From assembly GCA_022496205.1 (NCBI GenBank), contig WTXD01000001.1:310001-374000 (forward strand): 64,000 bases of DNA, in the 5' to 3' direction. Each line of letters begins with the position of its first letter. Within the stretch, counting starts at the first letter, position 1. The stretch is from Gloeopeniophorella convolvens (Eukaryota > Basidiomycota > Agaricomycetes > Russulales). The notes beneath the pieces were generated by a model. That model ran no database searches. It had not been told where the DNA came from and saw only the letters and a program-made list of their open reading frames with translations. The position numbers and the translations under genes were made by a program. This document shows, piece after piece, positions 23,746 to 34,307 of the stretch.

Positions 23746-24719
23746 ATGGGAGGAGGCCAGTCAGTGCCCCGTATCACCGCGCAGGACCGTGCTATCCTCG
23801 AGTGAGTCGCTCTATCCTTCCGAACTTGGGTTTCTCAGTCATCCAAAGTCTCAAACTTCAGCGCGATAATTTGAAGAGATATCAGAAGAGGGTAGCCTCT
23901 ACCACTGTCGCAGGATGGCGTGTAAACTCATCCTGGCTTCGGTCTAGATACAGTACGTCCTCGACCGGGAACACGAAATAGCCAAGCAACACTTGGCCGC
24001 AGGCCACAAAGACCGGGCCCTCATTGCTTTACGAAGAAGAAAGTATCAGGAAGGATTGCTTGTAAAGACCGATGGCCAATTGGAAAACCTTGAACAGCTG
24101 GTATGGTACCTTGAATGGTTGACCGCCCCAACTGGTTCAGGAATCGCGCCATTCACTTACCTGCGATCACATAGGTCTCAACCATTGAGTTCTCGCTCGT
24201 CGAAGTCTCGGTTCTGCACGGCCTTAAGCAAGGCAACGCGGTTCTGAAGGAAATCCACAAAGAGTTGAATGTGGAGAACGTAGAGAAGCTGCTGGAGGAG
24301 ACCGCTGAAGCAAGGGAATATCAACGGGTCGGTTTTCATCCATTCCTATGGTCGAGAATACTGAACAGTTGTCTGGTCTCAGGAAATCGACAGCATGCTG
24401 ACAAATAATCTCTCCTTGGACGAAGAGGATGAAGTGCAGGCTGAGCTGAGGGCACTGCAACAAGAATCAGTGAGTATCTAGTCTTTGCTTAGGGAACATG
24501 GATCATCTCGACTGACGATACGTCAGCTCCGCGAACAAAAAACCGAGAACATCAGGTTACCGGACGTGCCCACAACAGAGCTTATCTCCGCGAAACCAGG
24601 TAACATCAAGCATTAGCGTGTCTTTGACCGACGTTGCTGACTTCTCATGAATAGACACAGAGACGGAAGAGGTGGTCCAGGACGCATCACAGCCAGAACG
24701 AGTCCCAGTCCCTGCCTAG
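23746..24719 (+). CDS. VPS20: ESCRT-III subunit Vps20/CHMP6
   Basis: An ESCRT-III component that links ESCRT-II to Snf7 polymer formation on endosomes. The N-terminus MGGGQSVPRITAQDRAIL is a good N-myristoylation signal (Gly-2, Ser-6), typical of Vps20. The core helical hairpin reads LKLQRDNLKRYQKR, IQYVLDREHEIAKQHLAAGH, ALIALRRRKYQEGLL, QLENLEQL and VSTIEFSLVEVSVLHGLKQG, followed by NAVLKEIHKELNVENVEKLL. An acidic second half (NNLSLDEEDEVQAELRALQQ) leads to the Pro-rich end PERVPVPA (TAG 24717-24719). The predicted length, slightly over 200 residues, fits the family. Six introns, one of them before IQYVLDRE. Convergent with the U-box cyclophilin gene, 115 bp away. Confidence 0.9.
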
Positions 24720-24834
24720 CCATTATGAGACTACGGACGACCTCATTGTATCTTATACTGAGTACCCTACATATATCATAGACGGATGTAATTAATATAC
24801 CAACAACTGACATCGATACAGACGGATAGACACG

Positions 24835-26860
24835 CTAAAAGTTCCCGAAATCACCAAAGCCCAATTTCCTTTTCTTTGCGGGTTCTACAGCGACTGCGCG
24901 CTGGGTCGGTCGTTTGAGGTTCAAGTACTTACCAACCCCACCCGCGCCAACCGCACCTCCAGCTAAGCCAAGGGGGGTGTCTGCGCCGACTTTCACACCG
25001 AACCAGTTCACATCATCCCCGTCCTTCTTTTCTTGGACCGCTTGTTCGACGCCCGCGGACGTCTCTGCCTTTTTTGCGAGTTTCTTGGCGAGCCGGGCTT
25101 TGTACTCTTCGAAGGGATCTTGGTAGCTGTAAACATCTTCAGAAACACATCCTGCCAACGTTATAGAAGCGCTCACATTACAACTTCGGTGATCTTAACA
25201 GGCTTGGCAGGCCGTTCTGCCCCATCTTTGCGGGGAAGCTTCTCGAGTGTATCCAAGACATCGTCACCCCCCACCAGTTTTCCGAAGACTGTATGCTTCT
25301 TGTCAAGATGCGGTGTAGGCTGAAATGTGATGTAGAACTGGGATCTGCAAAGGACGCTCAAGACGTCATCGGTCCGGGGGAAAACAGGCTTACCCGTTAG
25401 TACCTGCGCCCTTATTGGCCATAGCAACAACGCCGCGACCGTCATGTCGTGCAGCCCCCTTCAGATCGTACTCGTCGCGGAATGGGGTACCCCAATACGA
25501 CTGGCCACCCGACCCAGTGCCAGTAGGGTCACCCGTTTGTATCTGAGCAGGTGTTAGCACGTGCGAACCAATGAGAGGATTTGAATACCATGAAGCCCGG
25601 GATCAGACGATGGAACAAACAGTCGTTATACTTGCCCTCACGAGCAAGCATAAGGAAGTTATAGCATGTCTTGGGGGCCTTTGCAATCCGATGTATCAGC
25701 GAGCGACCTTGGTCTATCGTTTGTTAATATGATTACCTTTTCGCAGAATAGCTCTAAATTCAAACTACCCCCAAGACTGGTCACCACCCGGACATATGCA
25801 CGACGTTTCCCAACGTCTTTCTCCTTGCCCTTGCCTTTTCCCGGATTTTGGATGCTCTCGAACATGACTTCTTCCTGAACCATGCGTTAGACATTAGCGA
25901 CGGGTTGGGTGACTCTGTACTTACCTCGTCCCACACTAACCTGGCGGTGGCGGTCTGGGGGTCGACGGATGTGGACGTCAGTGAGGCTCCAGGAGCGCCT
26001 GAAGAGTATGGTGATATGTTCCCTGGGTTGCAAAGATCTAGTCAGAGGAAGTAGGACGGACATCGCTGTGTACTGACATGGTGTAGCCTCCTTCCGAATG
26101 GCAGCTACGGGGCCTGCAATAGCGAGCTTTGTTGAGGGTGCGACCTTTTCCTTCTGAGCTGCTTGCTGCTTTGTCGCAGAAACCGAAGCGGACGGGAGTC
26201 CATGAGGATTCTGGAGAGTGATAACATCCTCCCTGTCGCGAGTTAGAAGGTGGGCAGGTGGGCACTGACACCGCGCATAGTGAATACGCACTTTTTGAAG
26301 CGCACATCATTAACCAAGTCGACACCACCCTTCACACTATCCGCCAAGAAAACGTTTCCTGTTGTAGCGACGGCGACTATATGGGAGTGTTCATTGAAGG
26401 GTTTGAAAGAGATAGGGTCGTGGTATTCCCCCGAAGGTTTGCGTGCATAATGGAGAGAGATCAGGTCAGCCGGCGTTAGGGGTTCGCTGGTGATTGGGTG
26501 GGTGTTGTTGTGCTGTCTATGTCAAAACGCCGTTAGAAACTTTGCGCTTCACGGGGAATAGACTTGCTTTAACCAGGGGATAATATTCGTGAGATCAAAG
26601 ACGGCTCCCGTTCCGTCGGCATTGCGAGCACAAACGGGATGAGAGAAGGGTTGGAAGGACAATGCACAACAGTCAAACGGCGTGATGGCTGCGGGGTTAA
26701 GGCCCTCAGGTTTGCTGATACAGAAGTCAGAACGGAAGTTGGCGACGTATAGTATAGATACACACGCTCTGAAACCTGAGGAGGAGGCGGTATGCTGTCC
26801 GAACAAACCAGAGTGCTCCGCATGAGTTACATATAGTTTGTTTGAATTGCCGTGACCCAT
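24835..26860 (-). CDS. U-box peptidyl-prolyl isomerase, PPIL2/Cyp8 type
   Basis: A nuclear cyclophilin with an N-terminal U-box, the PPIL2 class found with spliceosomes and having ubiquitin-ligase capacity. It starts [20 protein letters not shown]. The U-box shows [18 protein letters not shown], then [18 protein letters not shown] and [19 protein letters not shown]. The cyclophilin domain contains [79 protein letters not shown] and [19 protein letters not shown] charged C-terminal tail ([15 protein letters not shown]) looks like a nuclear localisation signal. It diverges from the PPR gene. Confidence 0.9.
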
Positions 26861-27103
26861 GATAGCTGGACTAGCAGTGAATATACAGGCCAGTCAGGTG
26901 CGGTGGTGGATGAGAGGCAAGCGGCGTGCCGAAGCAACGTGCGAGCGCTTGGGCCGGACGCTCCTCCGCTGACGCGCTCCAACCCGCGCGTGTCTGGCCA
27001 CTTATCTGGCCAGAAACGACCTGTGAGTCCCGTCCACAGTCATTGTTACCATGGCGTGCATTTACACGACTTACCAGGGTCCCGCTCTAATATACGACAC
27101 GGA
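26861..27103. promoter_or_regulatory. Divergent promoter, U-box cyclophilin / PPR gene
   Basis: 243 bp separate the two chosen starts. A longer PPR open frame reaches back to 26852 and would overlap the cyclophilin start codon in antisense, which argues that this stretch is promoter and 5' UTR rather than coding. Confidence 0.55.
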
Positions 27104-29374
27104 ATGCTGGCGCGTCGCGTTCTCGAGGTGACGGACCTCGGGGCCTCTGGCTCTCACCTTACAGCTCAGCGATGTCTCCGCTATGCTCACTCATCTTCCA
27201 AACACGTCGCCTCTGCGCCTCAAAGTCGCAAGCAGGCTTCCCCTCATGCACTACGGAAGGCTTGGAGTCCAAGCTCCACCAATCCCGTCAGCAAAGCCTC
27301 ATCCTCCACACCCCGCCAGACTCTCCGAGCATCCAGCGAGACGGACAAGCTCCTTGACGTCTTGTCTTGTCTTCCCGCTGACATCCCAAAGAAGATACAA
27401 TACTTTCGAACGTCCACATCTCGGACCGATCTCCTTACTATCTTCGAAGCTTGGCGCAGCCTTGAGAAGGACAACCTTCTCCACCTACTGTCTCCCTCCG
27501 ATCTCGAACACTGCTCTCGATTGGTCATCAGTGCTTGTCCCACCCTCTCCCATTCAGAATGGACTGGTCCTCGCAGGGAAGCAGCTGAGGAACTCGCTCT
27601 GGGTCTTGCGGGTCGGTTGTCCACATCGGCTCTGAGCACATGCTTTACCTCCCTCGTCACCATCAACGACCCACAGGGCATTCTACGACTTCATGACCGA
27701 TTTATGGCGCAGATGGATCACCGACATGTCTTTGACGATGAAGAATGGTCGGATAGTGATGCTTTGCATCAAGACTTCTCAGAGGTCCCATCCGTTCACG
27801 GCGCTGACCGCGTGGACAAGGAGTTTACCTATTTTGCCATGGTGGCCCACGCAATGCATGATGACTTCCAGTCTGCGATCAGAACCGGGATCGACACCAA
27901 ATGGAGTATCCCACTTCACTCTGCCGGGACTTTTCTGGACACCCTCGCCCCCTCCCCCTCGTTCCGCCAGAAGTTCACCACTTTTGTCAGCCATGCAAAT
28001 GCAGCCAGCCTGCTTTGCCACACTTCCTTCCTCTCGAATCACATTCGCAACTTGATCAGTACACCAGCGACGAAGTCTCTACAAGGTCTGTACAAGACAG
28101 TAGTCGAGGGGCTGTCAGATGAATACTCGTGGGCAACGATAGAATCATCGGCTCCCTCTGGTCGGCCTGTGATCATCACAGAGGCCACATGGGCAGCATT
28201 TCTCTCTGCATTCCTAGAAGCTGGCAGGCTTGATTCAGCGGAGGCTGTTTGGGACGACATGGTCAGATATGGGCACAAACCAGGGCCCAATATCTGGACG
28301 GTGCTCATCAAAGGAGTCGGCACATTGAAAGGCGCAGACAATGCCTTGGCTCTTTGGCGATCAATGGAACAGGCGTCTGTCACACCCGATAACCATTCTT
28401 ATCAAGCTATTATCCAAATCTTATCCAAAGAAAGACGATACCAGGAGGCCGTTAGACTCTTTGATGATTTCAAGTCCACTCCTCGACATTCGCGACCCGA
28501 CGGGGAGCTTCCCTATAGCGCTATGATCAACGCACACCTCGCCAATTCCTGCGAAGCAGATGCAGTCAACCTCTTGGAAGAGATGATCGCCGGTGGTCCC
28601 CACCCGACAACTCACACCTTCAATACCTTCCTAACTTACTACTATAACAAGAAGGACACGAAGTCGCTGTCGGCTATGCTGAAGAAGATGACCGCCAACG
28701 GTCTGACCGGAGACGTTGCGACGTTCTCGATCCTTCTTTGCACGCTTTTGCGCATCCTTGACCGCGGCACAGCAATCAAGCAGACCCTGGCAGTCATGGC
28801 TCAACACAACGTCAAGCCCAATGTTGCCACGTATACTGCCATTGTAACTTCTTTGGTTCGAGAAAAGGACAAGAATGCACTCGACGCTGCTTTGGATCTC
28901 CTCAGGACTATGGAAGAATCAGGCGATCCCGCCGTTGTTCCGAACGTTGTAACTTACACCGCAGTCCTGAATGGCTTACACCCCTGGATTGGGAAAGACG
29001 ACCTCCTTGTCCAGGATTATACGGACCGTATCGTGCAGAGGATGCAGGCGCGGCGCGTCAAGTTCAACAAGGTCACATATAACCTACTGTTCAAGACATG
29101 CTTAGGAAATCCCTCGCCTGACGGCGTACAGAAGGCACTGCAATTATATCGGCAAATGCTGCGGGAAAAGGTCCCTTTGACGGGAGATACGTGGCATATA
29201 CTGCTGCGTGGTTTGGCGAAAAGGAATGAATTTGTCGTGGCTTACGAGGTTCTACGAGACATGCGGAGATCGGGTGTCAGGATGACGGACTGGTTGGAGA
29301 ACACTGCGGAGGAAGTTGCTCGGGGTTACACCGGTTACATGACATCTAGAGCCCGGTCAGCGGCCGGAAGGTAG
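27104..29374 (+). CDS. Pentatricopeptide-repeat protein, probably mitochondrial
   Basis: An RNA-binding PPR protein of about 756 residues, probably for mitochondrial transcript processing or translation. The start at 27104 gives MLARRVLEVTDLGASGSHLT, a basic N-terminus suitable for import; 26852 is open but runs into the neighbour's start codon. PPR units occupy roughly residues 355-740: ATWAAFLSAFLEAGRLDSAE, NIWTVLIKGVGTLKGADNAL, HSYQAIIQILSKERRYQEAV, LPYSAMINAHLANSCEADAV, HTFNTFLTYYYNKKDTKSLS, ATYTAIVTSLVREKDKNALD, VTYTAVLNGL, VTYNLLFKTCLGNP and DTWHILLRGLAKRNEFVVAY. The first half is helical with no clear repeat. It is uninterrupted by introns, unusual in this window. Its last 29 bp overlap the predicted antisense end of the Mim2-like gene. 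Confidence 0.85.
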   Translation: MLARRVLEVTDLGASGSHLTAQRCLRYAHSSSKHVASAPQSRKQASPHALRKAWSPSSTNPVSKASSSTPRQTLRASSETDKLLDVLSCLPADIPKKIQYFRTSTSRTDLLTIFEAWRSLEKDNLLHLLSPSDLEHCSRLVISACPTLSHSEWTGPRREAAEELALGLAGRLSTSALSTCFTSLVTINDPQGILRLHDRFMAQMDHRHVFDDEEWSDSDALHQDFSEVPSVHGADRVDKEFTYFAMVAHAMHDDFQSAIRTGIDTKWSIPLHSAGTFLDTLAPSPSFRQKFTTFVSHANAASLLCHTSFLSNHIRNLISTPATKSLQGLYKTVVEGLSDEYSWATIESSAPSGRPVIITEATWAAFLSAFLEAGRLDSAEAVWDDMVRYGHKPGPNIWTVLIKGVGTLKGADNALALWRSMEQASVTPDNHSYQAIIQILSKERRYQEAVRLFDDFKSTPRHSRPDGELPYSAMINAHLANSCEADAVNLLEEMIAGGPHPTTHTFNTFLTYYYNKKDTKSLSAMLKKMTANGLTGDVATFSILLCTLLRILDRGTAIKQTLAVMAQHNVKPNVATYTAIVTSLVREKDKNALDAALDLLRTMEESGDPAVVPNVVTYTAVLNGLHPWIGKDDLLVQDYTDRIVQRMQARRVKFNKVTYNLLFKTCLGNPSPDGVQKALQLYRQMLREKVPLTGDTWHILLRGLAKRNEFVVAYEVLRDMRRSGVRMTDWLENTAEEVARGYTGYMTSRARSAAGR

Positions 29375-29727
29375 CATATAGTTGCTTTAATCTAACATAC
29401 CAGCCTTGTGTAACGAATCGCTCTCCAAGAAAGAAAGGCTTTCCTAACCCTAAACGTACGTAGCGTGCGTATGCTATAGAGAAGGGGGAAGGAGAAGGGG
29501 GAAAGAACTTCTAGCAGTGCTCGAACTTGAGAATAGTGGACGTGCTCACCCCAATAGCTCCAGCGGCGTCCCAGCCATTTGCCTAGGAACGGCAGAAACA
29601 CTAGAGAGACAACTTGAGCGAGCTGCTCCAGGCTTTCCTCCCACTCCTGCTGCGCGAGACGGTACTCCTCGTCATCTGAATCATCAGAGGAGACATACGA
29701 GTCAATTGAGACAACGGATTTTGGCAT
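29346..29727 (-). CDS. Small single-pass membrane protein, Mim2-like (tentative)
   Basis: The start MPKSVVSIDSYVSSDDSDDE opens an acidic cytosolic-type N-terminus. A conserved core follows (EYRLAQQEWEESLEQLAQVV, then SLVFLPFLGKWLGRRWSYW), ending in one hydrophobic segment. One intron splits TGG-G|CA, and exon 2 reads AYARYVRLGLGKPFFLGERF. The layout (acidic head, one membrane span, basic tail, about 100 residues) resembles the fungal mitochondrial outer-membrane import factor Mim2; the name is from memory of the family pattern and is tentative. The stop I use (29346-29348) lies inside the PPR coding region in antisense. Another splice at a GTATGTTA near 29401 could change the C-terminus. It diverges from the sugar transporter across 147 bp. 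Confidence 0.6.
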
Positions 29728-29874
29728 GCCAGTGGTCGCGGTGGGCGTGGTCAGAGCCTGGCAAACCGCCTTCGGGCGCTCGGACCGCGAATTGCCGGTC
29801 TGACATGTTTCGGGTGTCGTTGGGCTCCAAGCCGCACTCACTCGACTTTCTACCACCATCTGCTTGCATGCGGC

Positions 29875-32470
29875 ATGGCGATATTCACTTCTGGTGCTCG
29901 CCCACGTCTTGTGGGCCAGCCTCTCCTATATACAATATCTGCCTTCGCTAGTCTTGGCGTGTTTCTCGTATGTCTTCTGCGCATTCCTGTGCGCTGTATG
30001 CTTAACAGGCGCTCTCCAGTTCGGATATGATCAGGGGTGCGTTTGGATCCTCGGGGAGACCGGACTTATGCTCACCTTCCCTCAGAGTCATGTCGGGCAT
30101 CATTACCGGCCCCCATTTCCGCAAGTTCTTCGATTCGCCGAGCCCTATAGAAGTTGGCACCATGGTTGCCGTCCTTGAAATCGGTGCTTTCAGTATGCGC
30201 AAGTTCTTGCACTCACGTCTACGTGGCTCATCAGTATCCACAAGTCACCTCAATCGCTGCGGGTCAAGTTGGCGACATAATTGGACGAAGGGGTACTTTA
30301 CTCACCGGCGCAGTCGTTTTTGGCATCGGAGGTGCTGTTCAGACCTTCACCACTGGCTTCAGGGTCATGGTTGTAGGTCGTGTAATCAGTGGCCTCGGCG
30401 TGGGGCTTCTATCGTGTGTTGCACTCCTCTTCAGCGGTGTATGACTTGACGCCACTTCTACAGAACCATTGTGCCAATCTACCAGAGTGAAATATCGCCG
30501 CCTAACCATGTGAGCTGATTCGTCTACCTATCTCTAGTGTTTCGCACATTTACGCCCCGGAATGCGTCTTTTCTCAGAGAGGTGCCCTGGCCTGCATGGA
30601 GTTCACCGGAAACATCTTTGGCTATGCATCTTCTGTGGTGAGCACGGCTTTTTACGTCTCTGGACTGTACGTTGAGTGACGATGGTACAGTGGTTAGACT
30701 ATTTCTGCTCGTTCATCGATTCGGATCTTTCATGGCGCATCCCGCTGTTTATTCAATGCGTCATTGGGGCCATTCTTGCAGCGGGCTCACTGGTCATGCC
30801 AGAGAGCCCTCGGTACGTCTCATCTTCCGTTCCCGGAATTATGACATTTAAGTCTCTTCAGCTGGCTCATTGACGTTGATCGTGATGAGGAGGGCATGCG
30901 AGTCATCGCTGACCTACATGGAGGCGATCCCGAAGACCTTGTTGCCAAAGCGGAGTTCCGTGAAATCAAAGAGCGGGTCATGTTCGAGGTCGGTGTTTGC
31001 CTCTCTGCAGCATAGCGCGTAATAAATATCACATAGCGAGAGAACGGCGAAGATCGTACCTACGAAGCTATGTGGAAAAGGTACAAACGGCGAATCCTTC
31101 TCGCCATGAGTTCTCAGGCATTTGCTCAGCTTGTAGGCCTTTTCTTTCGATATTTGACTTGACTCGAGCCTGACAAACGTTCTTCCCCAGAACGGAATTA
31201 ACGGTAAGCATCATTAGCAGGAGTAATCAATCTGCGGCTGGTTGACGCGACCTCTAGTCATATCGTATTATGCTCGTAAGCATCACCCCCGTGTTTTCTA
31301 AGCATTCCGCTCACACTTGTCGCTACCAATAGCGAGGGTCTTTGAAGGTATGTACGCGTTCTACTGGTCTCCGTTTACGATCACACATCGTCATGTTTAG
31401 CGGCTGGCTGGGTTGGGCGCGATGCGATACTCATGGCAGGTATCAATGCTATCATCTATATCCTGAGCACTCTTCCTCCGTAAGTGATTGCCGGAGCAAC
31501 TGAAATTGCACGCTTATCATCACATCAGGTGGTACCTCGTCGACAGATGGGGCAGGCGGTCCATCCTCATGTCCGGGGCTGTTGTCGTACGCTCTGTTGT
31601 GGTGCTGTCACTGTGTTTTGCTCAATATGTCTACAGATGGCTATCGCATTGGGTGCCACAGGCTGGTTCATGTATATCGACATCCCCCAAACACCGAAAG
31701 CTGTTGTGGCGTGCGTCATCATATACAACGCGTTCTTCGGATACAGGTACGTCTTATTTCCTTCTGCGCCACGACTCTGTTTGACGCCAAGTGTCAAGCT
31801 GGGGTCCTATCCCGTGGCTTTACCCTCCAGAGGTCTGTCAGCTACCACTTGAGCTGCAGTTCGAGCACGCTAACGCGCCGTAGATCCTTCCCCTTAGCGT
31901 GCGCGCTAAAGGTGTCTCACTGTCCACTGCAACGAATTGGGCTTTCAACTTTCTGGTCGGTGAGGCCACACCTTACTTGCAAGAAGTTATAACTTGGAGG
32001 TTGTACCCGATGCACGGATTTTTCTGTGTCTGCAGCTTCATCCTGGGTATGTTTAGGAGATCATATGACGAGGTTCAGCGGGCTGATTGTTTTGCAGTGT
32101 ACTTCCGTGCGTGACCGAGCCCAGATAGGACACTGCATTAGGCCATCTGCTGACAAGATATCACCTTAGTGTACCCGGAAACCAAAGGCGTTCCTTTGGA
32201 AGAGATGGACCAAGTCTTCGGAGAAGGTCAGTCGACCGGGTGCCGCCAGACGATGACCTCATAACCCGTTTTCTAGATGAGCGTGAAGAGGCTCTTGAGA
32301 ACGAATCGGAGATCGCATCCCTGATTCCAGGCAGCCCTCGGCATCGCCGGCAGTCCTTGAGTCCATCACGGAAGGACGTGTCATCGCCCGAGCGTGGCTG
32401 GTTAGGCCGTATATTTGGCGGAAGCGCGAACCGGGCCTCATACCAGCCTATCGGTGATAGCGAAGAATAG
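29875..32470 (+). CDS. MFS sugar transporter (hexose/general substrate type)
   Basis: A proton-sugar symporter-type carrier of the plasma membrane. The start MAIFTSGARPRLVGQPLLYT was chosen because it splices to give ISAFASLGVFLFGYDQGVMS, the exact family entry motif. Other blocks: IITGPHFRKFF, GQVGDIIGRRGTLLTGAVVF (loop 2-3 motif), VVGRVISGLGVGLLS, VPIYQSEISPPNHRGALACM, GSLVMPESPRWLIDVDRDEE, SSQAFAQLNGINVISYYARV, WYLVDRWGRRSILMSGAVV, WLYPPEILPLSVRAKGVSLS, STATNWAFNFLVGEATPYLQ and VYFLYPETKGVPLEEMDQVF. A cytosolic tail rich in Ser/Pro/Arg ends QPIGDSEE (TAG, 32470). About twelve introns. The sugar is not predictable. Confidence 0.88.
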
Positions 32471-32793
32471 GAACTCGCGAGGATGGACGGCGACTTTCAC
32501 GATGATGTACGGGAAAACGATCGCGGTTCGTGAGCCAATGCCGCCTCACCCCTGGTGGGAAGGTATCAACGCCGTATGGACGCTGCCTTTGTTTCATCTT
32601 TGTTCGTCCATCCTCTTGCCCTCATTTGGACATTAGTACGAGCAGCAACGTCTGTACCGCTATTACTGTACATCAGATACCTTGCACACATATTCTCACC
32701 TCGAAGAGCATCCAGCCTCCTTCACTGGATACATCCGTATTGTAGACTCTTGATCCTCCTAATCCAGCTTTCTTTCGCACCGGAGCAATACCC
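32471..32793. other. Convergent intergenic region
   Basis: 323 bp between the 3' ends of the sugar transporter and the FAD oxidoreductase. Short frames (for example 32555-32797) look like chance. No feature was recognised. Confidence 0.5.
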
Positions 32794-34156
32794 CTAACTG
32801 GGCAAACTCAACTGTGAGACATCCGCACTAGGGCTCTTTCCGAGCACAAGTTCGGCCAACACAAGTCCAGTGCCAAGGCTCATCGAAATACCCCACGGCC
32901 CATGGCCTGCGCATGCCCAAACGCCGCCCTCGAGCTCGGCCCCTGTCTGCTCCGGCGTCAACTTTGTGAGTAACGGCGCGCCCGTGTCTGAGACCGGACG
33001 GTGACAAAACCCCGTCTGTACGACATCCAGCTCTTGGCCCCCCATAAGCTTGCGCGCGACGCGCATGAGCGTCTCGACCGAGGCTGGCTCAGGCTGCACC
33101 TCCGCCGCGAGCTCGGGGACAGGTGTGGAGGTGGTGTTCAGCCCAGCGAGGTATATATCGCCGCCCGCACGGCTGAAGACCTCTGGCGTGAACCCGGCGC
33201 CGGGGATGGTGGTAAACACGGCGTGACACTCCGCACCGGGCAGCGGCGCCCAGCGCGGGGAGCGCAGCACGACAGAGTGACCAGAGAGATGCCCGATAGG
33301 CAGTGCAACGCGCGCACGCGGGAACAGCGACGCGAACACGCCCGGCGTCCACACGCCCGCGGTGAGCAGCAGCGCGTCGCACGGCAGCGTGCGCGCGGCG
33401 CCGCCTGGCGCGCGCACGACCACCCCCGCGAGCGCGCCGCTCGGCGCAGCGACGGTGCCCGTCGCGAAGACGGGGTGGTGCACGGCGACGCCGCGCGCGC
33501 GGCACTGCGCGAGCAGGAACTCGCACAGCTGCAGCGGGTTCCTGCGGGGCGTGGGGGCGGGCGTAGGAGGGGCGGGCGCGCTCAGCAGGGCGCGGGGACG
33601 CACACTTGGGCGGTGCTCGCGCCAGTCGAGAGCACGTCCGCACTGGCGTGGCGCGCTTGGAGGTCCGCGGCGAGCCACGTGGGCAGCGCGGTCGCGCCGT
33701 AGGCGGGGGCGTCGGCGGCTGCGGTAGCGCGGCTGGTGCCCTCGAGGAGCCAGTCTTCGCCGCGCTTGGCGTCGGTGGGCTGTTTGGTGGCGTAGGGCAG
33801 TGAGAAGCCCGTGCTTGGGCTGTAGCCCCACTGCGTCGCGCCGTCGTGCTCCGCGGCGAGCTGCTTGTGCAGGTCGAAGGAGAGCGCGCCGAGGGCTGTG
33901 GTCGCTGTGGGAAACCAGTCACGAGCGAGAAAGCCTGCTGCACGGCCCGATGCCGAGACGAAGAGAGTCGGCGAGGAGTCGATGAGATGGATGGTCAGAC
34001 CAGGAGAGAGGCGGGAGAGGTGGTAAGCAGTGGCCACGCCGATTATGCCTTGGACAAAGGTTATCGGATGATGAGGTACAACAAATTGTGTGTTTGTGTA
34101 CCTGCGCCGACGATAACAACATTGTTGATTGAAGCAGGTTGCCCTGAGGCAGCCAT
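32794..34156 (-). CDS. FAD-dependent oxidoreductase, D-amino-acid oxidase/glycine oxidase (DAO) fold
   Basis: An FAD enzyme of the DAO superfamily; the amine or amino-acid substrate is unknown. It starts MAASGQPASINNVVIVGAG, and an intron splits the dinucleotide-binding motif, which joins as GAGIIGVATAYHLSRLSPGL. Next come SASGRAAGFLARDWFPTATT and GYSPSTGFSLPYATK. A second intron (GTGCGTCC donor, STAQV then NPLQLCEFLLAQCRARG) restores the frame. The C-terminal half has LPCDALLLTAGVWTPGVF, FSRAGGDIYLAGLN and GGVWACAGHGPWGISMSLGT, the usual FAD-closing motif. It is much more GC-rich than its neighbours (49 of 60 bases at 33361-33420), and overlapping frames stay open on all strands. It diverges from the helicase gene by 151 bp. 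Confidence 0.82.
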
Positions 34157-34307
34157 CACCCGCAACTGATGATGATGATCGGGTGGCAGCAACTGAGTCA
34201 GTTGAACTGACAGGACAGCCGATGGCATCGATTGGCCGCAGACGGCGCCGAGGTGCTGGCGCCGGTCATTATGCATTGAGTCGCGGTCCAAAGCGGGCGC
34301 TTACACC
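34157..34307. promoter_or_regulatory. Divergent promoter, FAD oxidoreductase / helicase
   Basis: 151 bp between opposed start codons must serve both genes. It has GATGATGATGATC and CAGTTGAACTG-like short repeats (about 34169-34212) but no clear TATA box. Confidence 0.45.

Noticed and set aside
26852..27103. Upstream extension of the PPR protein by 84 residues
   Set aside because: It would overlap the start codon of the divergent cyclophilin gene and lacks import-signal features; the ATG at 27104 fits better.
29440..29457. CCTAACCCTAAA, like a telomere repeat
   Set aside because: It is a single short occurrence within the second exon of the Mim2-like gene (coding on the minus strand), not a tandem array.
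32794..33943. Several long overlapping open frames on both strands of the FAD oxidoreductase
   Set aside because: They are shadows caused by the high GC content, which suppresses stop codons; only the frame with DAO motifs is supported.
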